From assembly GCA_038025085.1 (NCBI GenBank), contig CM076146.1, positions 21,833,001-21,897,000 on the forward strand: 64,000 nucleotides of DNA, given 5' to 3'. The stretch's first letter is position 1; each line of letters begins with the position of its first letter. The position numbers and the translations under genes are program-made. Below, one piece after another: positions 12,803 through 22,650 of the stretch. Source of the DNA: Tetragonia tetragonoides (Eukaryota > Streptophyta > Magnoliopsida > Caryophyllales > Aizoaceae). The notes beneath the pieces were generated by a model. It searched no databases. It was not told where the DNA came from and was given only the letters and a program-made list of their open reading frames with translations.

Positions 12803-13864
12803 TTAATGCACCACCAACGCATCATTCTCCTCTCCTTTTTTTGGACTTGCCCTCAAGTCCGTGAAAACGAAAACCATCCAATTTAACTCAAACATGTAGG
12901 TGCTGAACTTCGCACCCCTAATTCGGCCTCGGATCCAGGCTCCTATCAATTTTGTCACATCACCCTTAGCTTGCTTCTTGTTCACATCAAAGTGGCTTGT
13001 TGTAGTTACACCGATGCCCACTCGAGGGAAGCGACCACACTCATGCCAATCACTATCAAACCTGCTGCTTCCACCATGATGCTTCTCAAAAACTTGTTCA
13101 ATTTCAGCAAGTGAACTAGCCATGTCATCACATACAACTTTAAGTTTTGATTTTCTAGGTAAATGACATGTTGTATGAGGTGCTGCATTACATTTCGCTA
13201 AACCAGGTTTTGTGACCTCCATAGAGTTCTTTTTGTTGTCATGCTCAAGCTGTAAAGTACTTTCTATAACAGAAACTTGTTGCTCAGTGTGTTGTACGAG
13301 TAAAGGTGCGATTATTGCTTGAATAAGATCTTCACAAATGACAGTTTCATCACCATGGGGTTGTAACTCTTCGACAACGATTGCTGAATCAAGAACATTG
13401 CTCGGGTCATCCTTTTGTTCTTCTTGAAACAAAGTGGGTTCTTGAAATTCTTCACCAATCATTTGCCATTCCTCTAGGCTCACAATGATGGGAGTTGCAT
13501 TTTCAGTAGCTTTCACACTAGCTACTCGCTCAAGGTTGTGTTGAGTGTAAAAAGCTCGTGACGTGAACTTTGGCAAAAACTTCCTAATGAGCTCTTCACG
13601 CATCTCACTCCAGATTTGGATTTTGCCCTTTCCAATCCTTCTTCTCCTGATTTCTAAGAGTTCCCACCAAATCAAAGCATCGCAATCAAAAGAACTCGTC
13701 ACAAGTTCTATTTTCTTGCGATTAGAAAACTCCAAGACTTTAAACCATTCGTCCACCGTCTCAAGCCACGTATAAAAATCTTCAGAATAGAGGAACCCAC
13801 CAAATTTAGGAAAGTCTATCTCTAAGTCATCATCATTATACTTGGTATCATAAAGACGAGGCAT
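12803..13864 (-). CDS. gag: Retrotransposon gag protein with a pol-like C-terminal tail
   Basis: This 353-residue protein is the structural (particle-forming) protein of the element. Residues about 15-115 match the plant retrotransposon gag domain (Retrotrans_gag type). Visible marks are DFPKFGG at 17-23, YTWLETVDEWF at 31-41, the Trp pair at 66-67 in LIWWELL, W85 in IWSEMREELIRKFLP, then FTSRAFYTQHNLERV. An acidic, low-complexity stretch follows (about 120-210), then a basic patch RKSKLK near 237. No CCHC zinc knuckle (CX2CX4HX4C) is present, unlike most full-length plant gag proteins. There is no Asp protease or polymerase motif. The last residues, LRASPKKGEENDALVVH, are encoded across the polypurine tract and 22 bp into the 3' LTR. 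The ends of some plant Ty3/gypsy polyproteins do the same, so the frame may join gag to the end of a former pol by internal deletion. The ATG at 13864 is the first Met ahead of the domain. The frame is open throughout. Confidence 0.85.
   Translation of the reverse strand: MPRLYDTKYNDDDLEIDFPKFGGFLYSEDFYTWLETVDEWFKVLEFSNRKKIELVTSSFDCDALIWWELLEIRRRRIGKGKIQIWSEMREELIRKFLPKFTSRAFYTQHNLERVASVKATENATPIIVSLEEWQMIGEEFQEPTLFQEEQKDDPSNVLDSAIVVEELQPHGDETVICEDLIQAIIAPLLVQHTEQQVSVIESTLQLEHDNKKNSMEVTKPGLAKCNAAPHTTCHLPRKSKLKVVCDDMASSLAEIEQVFEKHHGGSSRFDSDWHECGRFPRVGIGVTTTSHFDVNKKQAKGDVTKLIGAWIRGRIRGAKFSTYMFELNWMVFVFTDLRASPKKGEENDALVVH
12825..12842 (-). other. Polypurine tract (plus-strand primer site)
   Basis: The minus strand reads AAAAAAAGGAGAGGAGAA, 18 purines ending exactly at the first base of the 3' LTR (TGATGCG). 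This is the expected position for the RNase H-resistant primer of second-strand synthesis. It doubles as codons of the gag ORF (Pro-Lys-Lys-Gly-Glu-Glu). Confidence 0.93.
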
Positions 13865-14775
13865 TTTGTGGAGTTAGGTTGTGTTTGAGTTCGGATGGTG
13901 TTTGGGCTGTTTTTGGGTTCTTTGTGGACTTTGTGTTGTGGAATGACGGGATAAGACAATCAAATGCAATGAATACTCAAAACTATCCAATGATTCAACA
14001 CCCAATTCCAGTTTCAACAAAGGTCCATAAGAGAACAAACGCCAATTGCAACAGCTCAACTTCAAACACAACAATTCTAAATTTTGCACGTACACGAACA
14101 GCTCAACAAATCTCAAACTTTCTCACATACATGGGGGAATAAACCAGATATCTACCAAGATAACTTTGTAGTATAAGGTCTTAGGAGTCTACAGGACCAA
14201 GAAAGGCATAAAATGGATCTCTAGATCTTGAGATATTAACAAAACGCCAAAATGACTCCTGGTTGTATTCCAGCAAGACCAACAAAATGTTTGAGCACAA
14301 ATGAAGGCCAAAGACTCAACCTTTCAACTTCAAACCACTTGGATAACAACGATAGAACCCCAAATAAGATAACCAGTTAGAAATCCCTCAAGGTTCACCA
14401 CAAATATGCAGGTAAAATCCAGAACAAACAAGCAACACAACAAACAAGATCCTAGTTCACGCTCAGCCCATATAGCAACTTCTCACAATAAACTGCTCCA
14501 ACCCACAACGATTTAAGAAAAACCACCAAGATATTCCAAAAGATAAATGTCTAAGGAAATCAGAAAAGTATCAAAGTTGACACCTTTACCTTTTGAAACG
14601 CCTCGAAAAACAAAGATCCTCAGCTTGGTCCAATCGCACGTCCAGCAGGAGTCACCGAGGGAAAATGCTTACTTGAGTACCCAAATCTCAACCTTTTTCC
14701 TTGAAACCAAAACCAGGTGAAAGAGGACTCTTCAATGAAGAAAAACCTCTGAATTAACGAGCTAAGAAAACCAAA
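13865..14775 (-). other. Retrotransposon 5' untranslated leader
   Basis: About 0.9 kb between the primer-binding site and the gag start. Open frames here are at most about 87 codons on either strand (13879-14142 plus, 13874-14116 minus), overlap each other and show no recognisable domain, so I do not call genes. The leader would be expected to hold packaging and dimerisation signals, but I could not identify any by eye. Confidence 0.7.
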
Positions 14776-14787
14776 GCTCTGATACCA
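14776..14787 (-). other. Primer-binding site for initiator tRNA-Met
   Basis: The minus strand reads TGGTATCAGAGC, complementary to the 3' end of plant initiator methionine tRNA including its CCA. It lies two bases (GT) inside the 5' LTR, a normal spacing. The complete 12-bp match supports an element that was recently able to be reverse transcribed. Confidence 0.93.
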
Positions 14788-15104
14788 ACTGATGCGTTAG
14801 CAAAACTGAAAGGTTTTAGCTCGTTTTCGAACAATGGATGTTTTGATAATATTTTGTTTGTTTTTTGATTATAGAGATTGAAAACGAAGTAAATGAAACA
14901 AAAAATAAGAAGAGGGAGGATAGATAGCACCACCACCAGGACTATAAAGGATTTAACCACCAAGTCAAGGCTAAAGGATACTACTTGTTTCACCAAATAT
15001 CCCTAAGGACATTATAAAGAACAACAAGGTTTGTAAGCAAAAGGCAGCAGCCATTTCATATTTTCATTCATCATCAAGTACCTTTTACATCAGCTGTTCT
15101 TACA

Positions 15105-15113
15105 TATTTATAG
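15105..15113 (-). promoter_or_regulatory. TATA-like box of the retrotransposon promoter (5' LTR)
   Basis: The minus strand reads CTATAAATA about 550 bp into the 873-bp LTR, which leaves over 300 bp for R and U5. This is the best TATA match in the LTR. Transcription would start some 25-35 bp further toward lower coordinates. No start site is proven. Confidence 0.6.
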
Positions 15114-15479
15114 GGGTCACAAATGTGCCCTAATAACCTAAGAATACTCTAGAAAGGGTGAGCTGTCCAAGAGTAGTGCCCAAGCAAAATGAAACTTCAG
15201 TATTTTGCCCAAAAATGAGCCAAATACGTGCAGTACAATTTGGAGCGCATTTCCTTCCGTTTTGGACCACTTGACAGCTGTTTCTTGTCCTTGCACAAGG
15301 ACAAACGTGGGTGAGCTGTAAGAGGAGCCTCAAGCTTCATCCTTATCCATCCCATGTGCTTTTAGACTCTCCTCATTCAGCAACTACTTAGGGAATTCAA
15401 ATAACAACTAATTACATTTGTTAATTATGCTAACTACATGCAGGGTGCACTATAATTAACAATAATCACAAATATTTAT

Positions 15480-15511
15480 TTGTACGGACTAATTAAGTTG
15501 TACGGACTAAT
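15480..15511. repeat. Pair of 14-bp direct repeats in the 5' LTR
   Basis: The same TTGTACGGACTAAT pair, at 15480-15493 and 15498-15511, in the U3 part of the promoter-bearing LTR. A possible transcription-factor binding pair; unproven. Confidence 0.75.
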
Positions 15512-15662
15512 CATCAAGATTAGGTGGCCAAAAGGACAGTAATGCCTTTAGAACCAGAAATATCATCACTTATCTTGAGAGTGTCCCATTTGCCAAGATC
15601 ATTGCAATGACACTAAATCTAGTCTTTTGATGATCTGATGTTAATGCACCACCAACGCATCA

Positions 15663-15667
15663 AACTA
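15663..15667. repeat. Right target-site duplication (AACTA)
   Basis: AACTA directly follows the right LTR and matches 11947-11951. Collapsing the two copies restores GTGTGAAACTACACCTTGG, a normal subtype C monomer. Confidence 0.95.
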
Positions 15668-16179
15668 CACCTTGGATGTTTTCAGTTACAAACAAGCTTC
15701 CACTCAAGCTTTTGAATGCATTTACGCGTTTTAAAAGCTCATACGAGTAGGGCGAAAGAGATTTGAGTTCTTTTGTGTTGTATATTAAGAGAAAGCATCC
15801 AAATACTTTGTTTGCATTCATTTGAGTGTGAAATTATACCTAGGATGTTTACAGTTACAAACAAGCTTCAACTCAAGCTTTTGAATGCATTTACGCGTTT
15901 TAAAAGCTCATACGAGTAGGGTGAAAGAGATTTGAGTTCTTTTGTGTTGTATATTAAGAGAAAGCATCCAAATACTTTGTTTGCAATCATTTGAGTGTGA
16001 AACTACACGTAGGATGTTTACAGTTACAAACAAGCTTCAACTCAAGCTTTTGAATGCATTTACGCGTTTTAAAAGCTCATACGAGTAGGGTGAAAGAGAT
16101 TTGAGTTCTTTTGTGTTGTATATTAAGAGAAAGCATCCAAATGCTTTGTTTGCATTCATTTGAGTGTGAAATTACACCT
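15663..16179. repeat. Satellite flanking the retrotransposon on the right
   Basis: Three monomers. The first completes the interrupted subtype C monomer (CCTTGGATGTTTTCAG, CTTCCACTC). One carries the private change GTAGGGCGAAAG near 15750 and another CACGTAGG near 16008. No longer period was seen and there is no gene. Confidence 0.8.
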
Positions 16180-17536
16180 AGGATGTTTACAGTTACAAAC
16201 AAGCTTCAACTCAAGCTTTTGAATGCATTTACGCGTTTTAAAAGCTCATACGAGTAGGGTGAAAGAGATTTGAGTTCTTTTGTGTTGTATATTAAGAGAA
16301 AGCATCCAAATGCTTTGTTTGCATTCATTTGAGTGTGAAATTATACCTAGGATGTTTACAGTTACAAACAAGCTTCAACTCAAGCTTTTGAATGCATTTA
16401 CGCGTTTTAAAAGCTCATACGAGTAGGGTGAAAGAGATTTGAGTTCTTTTGTGTTGTATATTAAGAGAAATCATCCAAATACTTTGTTTGCAATCATTTG
16501 AGTGTGAAACTACACCTTGGATGTTTTCAGTTACAAACAAGCTTCCACTCAAGCTTTTGAATGCATTTACGCGTTTTAAAAGCTCATACGAGTAGGGTGA
16601 AAGAGATTTGAGTTCTTTTGTGTTGTATATTAAGAGAAAGCATCCAAATACTTTGTTTGCAATCATTTGAGTGTGAAACTACACCTAGGATGTTTACAGT
16701 TACAAACAAGCTTCAACTCAAGCTTTTGAATGCATTTACGCGTTTTAAAAGCTCATACGAGTAGGGTGAAAGAGATTTGAGTTCTTTTGTGTTGTATATT
16801 AAGAGAAAGCATCCAAATGCTTTGTTTGCATTCATTTGAGTGTGAAATTATACCTAGGATGTTTACAGTTACAAACAAGCTTCAACTCAAGCTTTTGAAT
16901 GCATTTACGCGTTTTAAAAGCTCATACGAGTAGGGTGAATGAGATTTGAGTTCTTTTGTGTTGTATATTAAGAGAAATCATCCAAATACTTTGTTTGCAA
17001 TCATTTGAGTGTGAAACTACACCTTGGATGTTTTCAGTTACAAACAAGCTTCCACTCAGGCTTTTGAATGCATTTACGCGTTTTAAAAGCTCATACGAGT
17101 AGGGTGAAAGAGATTTGAGTTCTTTTGTGTTGTATATTAAGAGAAAGCATCCAAATACTTTGTTTGCAATCATTTGAGTGTGAAACTACACCTAGGATGT
17201 TTACAGTTACAAACAAGCTTCAACTCAAGCTTTTGAATGCATTTACGCGTTTTAAAAGCTCATACGAGTAGGGTGAAAGAGATTTGAGTTCTTTTGTGTT
17301 GTATATTAAGAGAAAGCATCCAAATGCTTTGTTTGCATTCATCTGAGTGTGAAATTATACCTAGGATGTTTACAGTTACAAACAAGCTTCAACTCAAGCT
17401 TTTGAATGCATTTACGCGTTTTAAAAGCTCATACGAGTAGGGTGAAAGAGATTTGAGTTCTTTTGTGTTGTATATTAAGAGAAATCATCCAAATACTTTG
17501 TTTGCAATCATTTGAGTGTGAAACTACACCTTGGAT
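16180..17536. repeat. 3-monomer higher-order repeat, 507 bp, about 2.7 copies
   Basis: Three subtypes recur in order: AAATGCTTTG with ATTATACC, then AAATCATCC with CCTTGG, then AAATACTTTG with CAATCATTTG. The AAATCATCC monomer repeats at about 16469, 16976 and 17483, steps of 507 (3 x 169). The order breaks at about 17536, where GTTTACAG replaces GTTTTCAG. Confidence 0.8.
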
Positions 17537-18371
17537 GTTTACAGTTACAAACAAGCTTCAACTCAAGCTTTTGAATGCATTTACGCGTTTTAAAAGCTCA
17601 TACGAGTAGGGTGAAAGAGATTTGAGTTCTTTTGTGTTGTATATTAAGAGAAAGCATCCAAATGCTTTGTTTGCATTCATTTGAGTGTGAAATTATACCT
17701 AGGATGTTTACAGTTACAAACAAGCTTCAACTCAAGCTTTTGAATGCATTTACGCGTTTTAAAAGCTCATACGAGTAGGGTGAAAGAGATTTGAGTTCTT
17801 TTGTGTTGTATATTAAGAGAAATCATCCAAATACTTTGTTTGCAATCATTTGAGTGTGAAACTACACCTTGGATGTTTTCAGTTACAAACAAGCTTCCAC
17901 TCAAGCTTTTGAATGCATTTACGCGTTTTAAAAGCTCATACGAGTAGGGTGAAAGAGATTTGAGTTCTTTTGTGTTGTATATTAAGAGAAAGCATCCAAA
18001 TACTTTGTTTGCATTTATTTGAGTGTGAAATTATACCTAGGATGTTTACAGTTACAAATAAGCTTCAACTCAAGCTTTTGAATGCATTTACGCGTTTTAA
18101 AAGCTCATACGAGTAGGGTGAAAGAGATTTGAGTTCTTTTGTGTTGTATATTAAGAGAAATCATCCAAATACTTTGTTTGCAATAATTTGAGTGTGAAAT
18201 TACACCTAGGATGTTTACAGTTACAAACAAGATTCAACTCAAGCTTTTGAATGCATTTACGCGTTTTAAAAGCTCATACGAGTAGGGTGAAAGAGATTTG
18301 AGTTCTTTTGTGTTGTATATTAAGAGAAAGCATCCAAATACTTTGTTTGCATTCATTTGAGTGTGAAACTA
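17537..18371. repeat. Satellite, mixed monomers
   Basis: About five monomers alternating subtype C and consensus, without a clean period. Private variants include CAATAATTTG near 18181 and ACAAATAAGC near 18055. No gene is present. Confidence 0.75.
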
Positions 18372-21300
18372 TACCTAGGATGTTTACAGTTACAAACAAG
18401 CTTCAACTCAAGCTTTTGAATGCATTTACGCGTTTTAAAAGCTCATACGAGTAGGGTGAAAGAGATTTGAGTTCTTTTGTGTTGTATATTAAGAGAAATC
18501 ATCCAAATACTTTGTTTGCAATCATTTGAGTGTGAAACTACACCTTGGATGTTTTCAGTTACAAACAAGCTTCCACTCAAGCTTTTGAATGCATTTACGC
18601 GTTTTAAAAGCTCATACGAGTAGGGTGAAAGAGATTTGAGTTCTTTTGTGTTGTATATTAAGAGAAAGCATCCAAATACTTTGTTTGCATTTATTTGAGT
18701 GTGAAATTATACCTAGGATGTTTACAGTTACAAACAAGCTTCAACTCAAGCTTTTGAATGCATTTACGCGTTTTAAAAGCTCATACGAGTAGGGTGAAAG
18801 AGATTTGAGTTCTTTTGTGTTGTATATTAAGAGAAAGCATCCAAATACTTTGTTTGCAATCATTTGAGTGTGAAACTACACCTAGGATGTTTACAGTTAC
18901 AAACAAGCTTCAACTCAAGCTTTTGAATGCATTTACGCGTTTAAAAAGCTCATACGAGTAGGGTGAAAGAGATTTGAGTTCTTCTGTGTTGTATATTAAG
19001 AGAAAGCATCCAAATACTTTGTTTTCATTCATTTGAGTGTGAAACTACACCTAGGATGTTTACAGTTACAAACAAGCTTCAACTCAAGCTTTTGAATGCA
19101 TTTACGCGTTTTAAAAGCTCATACGAGTAGGGTGAAAGAGATTTGAGTTCTTTTGTGTTGTATATTAAGAGAAAGCATCCAAATGCTTTGTTTGCATTCA
19201 TTTGAGTGTGAAATTATACCTAGGATGTTTACAGTTACAAACAAGCTTCAACTCAAGCTTTTGAATGCATTTACGCGTTTTAAAAGCTCATACGAGTAGG
19301 GTGAAAGAGATTTGAGTTCTTTTGTGTTGTATATTAAGAGAAAGCATCCAAATACTTTGTTTGCATTCATTTGAGTGTGAAACTACACCTAGGATGTTTA
19401 CAAGTACAAACAAGCTTCAACTCAAGCTGCTGAATGAATTTACGCGTTTTAAAAGCTCATACGAGTAGGGTGAAAGAGATTTGGGTTCTTTTGTGTTGTA
19501 TATTAAGAGAAAGCATCCAAATGCTTTGTTTGCATTCATTTGAGTGTGAAATTATACCTAGGATGTTTACAGTTACAAACAAGCTTCAACTCAAGCTTTT
19601 GAATGCATTTACGCGTTTTAAAAGCTCATACGAGTAGGGTGAAAGAGATTTGAGTTCTTTTGTGTTGTATATTAAGAGAAATCATCCAAATACTTTGTTT
19701 GCAATCATTTGAGTGTGAAACTACACCTTGGATGTTTTCAGTTACAAACAAGCTTCCACTCAAGCTTTTGAATGCATTTACGCGTTTTAAAAGCTCATAC
19801 GAGTAGGGTGAAAGAGATTTGAGTTCTTTTGTGTTGTATATTAAGAGAAAGCATCCAAATACTTTGTTTGCATTTATTTGAGTGTGAAATTATACCTAGG
19901 ATGTTTACAGTTACAAACAAGCTTCAACTCAAGCTTTTGAATGCATTTACGCGTTTTAAAAGCTCATACGAGTAGGGTGAAAGAGATTTGAGTTCTTTTG
20001 TGTTGTATATTAAGAGAAATCATCCAAATACTTTGTTTGCAATCATTTTAGTGTGAAACTACACCTTGGATGTTTTCAGTTACAAACAAGCTTCCACTCA
20101 AGCTTTTGAATGCATTTACGCGTTTTAAAAGCTCATACGAGTAGGGTGAAAGAGATTTGAGTTCTTTTGTGTTGTATATTAAGAGAAAGCATCCAAATGC
20201 TTTGTTTGCATTCATTTGAGTGTGAAATTATACCTAGGATGTTTACAGTTACAAACAAGCTTCAACTCAAGCTTTTGAATGCATTTACGCGTTTTAAAAG
20301 CTCATACGAGTAGGGTGAAAGAGATTTGAGTTCTTTTGTGTTGTATATTAAGAGAAATCATCCAAATACTTTGTTTGCAATCATTTGAGTGTGAAACTAC
20401 ACCTTGGATGTTTTCAGTTACAAACAAGCTTCCACTCAAGCTTTTGAATGCATTTACGCGTTTTAAAAGCTCATACGAGTAGGGTGAAAGAGATTTGAGT
20501 TCTTTTGTGTTGTATATTAAGAGAAAGCATCCAAATACTTTGTTTGCATTTATTTGAGTGTGAAATTATACCTAGGATGTTTACAGTTACAAACAAGCTT
20601 CAACTCAAGCTTTTGAATGCATTTACGCGTTTTAAAAGCTCATACGAGTAGGGTGAAAGAGATTTGAGTTCTTTTGTGTTGTATATTAAGAGAAAGCATC
20701 CAAATACTTTGTTTGCAATCATTTGAGTGTGAAACTACACCTAGGATGTTTACAGTTACAAACAAGCTTCAACTCAAGCTTTTGAATGCATTTACGCGTT
20801 TAAAAAGCTCATACGAGTAGGGTGAAAGAGATTTGAGTTCTTCTGTGTTGTATATTAAGAGAAAGCATCCAAATACTTTGTTTTCATTCATTTGAGTGTG
20901 AAACTACACCTAGGATGTTTACAGTTACAAACAAGCTTCAACTCAAGCTTTTGAATGCATTTACGCGTTTTAAAAGCTCATACGAGTAGGGTGAAAGAGA
21001 TTTGAGTTCTTTTGTGTTGTATATTAAGAGAAAGCATCCAAATGCTTTGTTTGCATTCATTTGAGTGTGAAATTATACCTAGGATGTTTACAGTTACAAA
21101 CAAGCTTCAACTCAAGCTTTTGAATGCATTTACGCGTTTTAAAAGCTCATACGAGTAGGGTGAAAGAGATTTGAGTTCTTTTGTGTTGTATATTAAGAGA
21201 AAGCATCCAAATACTTTGTTTGCATTCATTTGAGTGTGAAACTACACCTAGGATGTTTACAAGTACAAACAAGCTTCAACTCAAGCTGCTGAATGAATTT

Positions 21301-22650
21301 ACGCGTTTTAAAAGCTCATACGAGTAGGGTGAAAGAGATTTGGGTTCTTTTGTGTTGTATATTAAGAGAAAGCATCCAAATGCTTTGTTTGCATTCATTT
21401 GAGTGTGAAATTATACCTAGGATGTTTACAGTTACAAACAAGCTTCAACTCAAGCTTTTGAATGCATTTACGCGTTTTAAAAGCTCATACGAGTAGGGTG
21501 AAAGAGATTTGAGTTCTTTTGTGTTGTATATTAAGAGAAATCATCCAAATACTTTGTTTGCAATCATTTGAGTGTGAAACTACACCTTGGATGTTTTCAG
21601 TTACAAACAAGCTTCCACTCAAGCTTTTGAATGCATTTACGCGTTTTAAAAGCTCATACGAGTAGGGTGAAAGAGATTTGAGTTCTTTTGTGTTGTATAT
21701 TAAGAGAAAGCATCCAAATACTTTGTTTGCATTTATTTGAGTGTGAAATTATACCTAGGATGTTTACAGTTACAAACAAGCTTCAACTCAAGCTTTTGAA
21801 TGCATTTACGCGTTTTAAAAGCTCATACGAGTAGGGTGAAAGAGATTTGAGTTCTTTTGTGTTGTATATTAAGAGAAATCATCCAAATACTTTGTTTGCA
21901 ATCATTTTAGTGTGAAACTACACCTTGGATGTTTTCAGTTACAAACAAGCTTCCACTCAAGCTTTTGAATGCATTTACGCGTTTTAAAAGCTCATACGAG
22001 TAGGGTGAAAGAGATTTGAGTTCTTTTGTGTTGTATATTAAGAGAAAGCATCCAAATGCTTTGTTTGCATTCATTTGAGTGTGAAATTATACCTAGGATG
22101 TTTACAGTTACAAACAAGCTTCAACTCAAGCTTTTGAATGCATTTACGCGTTTTAAAAGCTCATACGAGTAGGGTGAAAGAGATTTGAGTTCTTTTGTGT
22201 TGTATATTAAGAGAAATCATCCAAATACTTTGTTTGCAATCATTTGAGTGTGAAACTACACCTTGGATGTTTTCAGTTACAAACAAGCTTCCACTCAAGC
22301 TTTTGAATGCATTTACGCGTTTTAAAAGCTCATACGAGTAGGGTGAAAGAGATTTGAGTTCTTTTGTGTTGTATATTAAGAGAAAGCATCCAAATACTTT
22401 GTTTGCATTTATTTGAGTGTGAAATTATACCTAGGATGTTTACAGTTACAAACAAGCTTCAACTCAAGCTTTTGAATGCATTTACGCGTTTTAAAAGCTC
22501 ATACGAGTAGGGTGAAAGAGATTTGAGTTCTTTTGTGTTGTATATTAAGAGAAAGCATCCAAATACTTTGTTTGCAATCATTTGAGTGTGAAACTACACC
22601 TAGGATGTTTACAGTTACAAACAAGCTTCAACTCAAGCTTTTGAATGCAT
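18372..22650. repeat. 11-monomer higher-order repeat, 1859 bp, about 2.3 copies
   Basis: Offset 1859 (exactly 11 x 169) joins matching marked monomers. The CGTTTAAAAAGC / CTTCTGTG / GTTTTCATTC monomer is at about 18942 and 20801, and the B-left hybrid with TTGGGTTC at 19434 and 21293. Full copies span about 18372-20230 and 20231-22089. A third, partial copy runs to about 22650, where CGTTTTAAAAGC replaces CGTTTAAAAAGC. I noticed almost no differences between the copies. Confidence 0.83.

Larger units (their letters stand above)
11952..12824 (-). repeat. 3' LTR of the retrotransposon (left copy)
   Basis: 873 bp, from TGATGCGTTAGC to ACCAACGCATCA on the plus strand. In element sense this is the downstream LTR. 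It follows the polypurine tract directly and contains the last codons and the stop of the gag ORF. I found no difference from the copy at 14790-15662 when reading the two together at a constant 2838-bp offset. It contains a TATA-like site and a pair of 14-bp direct repeats. Short open frames inside it (for example 12292-12495) show no protein-family features and are not annotated. Confidence 0.95.
11952..15662 (-). mobile_element. Gag-only (TR-GAG-like) non-autonomous Ty3/gypsy-type LTR retrotransposon, 3711 bp
   Basis: A complete insertion with two 873-bp LTRs, 9-bp terminal inverted repeats (TGATGCGTT and AACGCATCA), a 5-bp target duplication, a primer-binding site, a polypurine tract and one gag ORF, all oriented on the minus strand. 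The 1965-bp internal region has room only for gag and a leader. No protease, reverse transcriptase, RNase H or integrase motif is present, so the element would need enzymes from an autonomous relative. Short plant elements that keep LTRs plus gag are known as TR-GAG elements, and this one fits that description by length and content. The two LTRs read the same wherever compared and the gag frame is open, so insertion is recent. It is the only transposon in the window. Superfamily assignment rests on gag alone. Confidence 0.93.
14790..15662 (-). repeat. 5' LTR of the retrotransposon (right copy)
   Basis: 873 bp with the same ends as the left copy. In element sense it lies upstream and should hold the active promoter, with transcription running toward lower coordinates. 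The primer-binding site follows it after two bases. R and U5 boundaries cannot be fixed from sequence alone. Confidence 0.95.

Noticed and set aside
13563..14142. Open frames opposite gag and in the leader (13563-13775 plus, 13006-13188 minus, 13874-14116 minus, 13879-14142 plus)
   Set aside because: They are short, lie opposite or out of frame with the gag ORF or overlap each other, and have no known domain. They are best seen as chance frames.
11952..15662. Centromere-targeting CRM-type chromovirus
   Set aside because: No integrase or chromodomain is present to support it, and a single insertion in an array does not show targeting.
16415..16666. Recurrent 83-codon minus-strand open frames
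   Set aside because: Like the 67-codon frames, these are a by-product of the repeat period. Changes between copies are those of the subtypes and show no codon-position bias that I could see.
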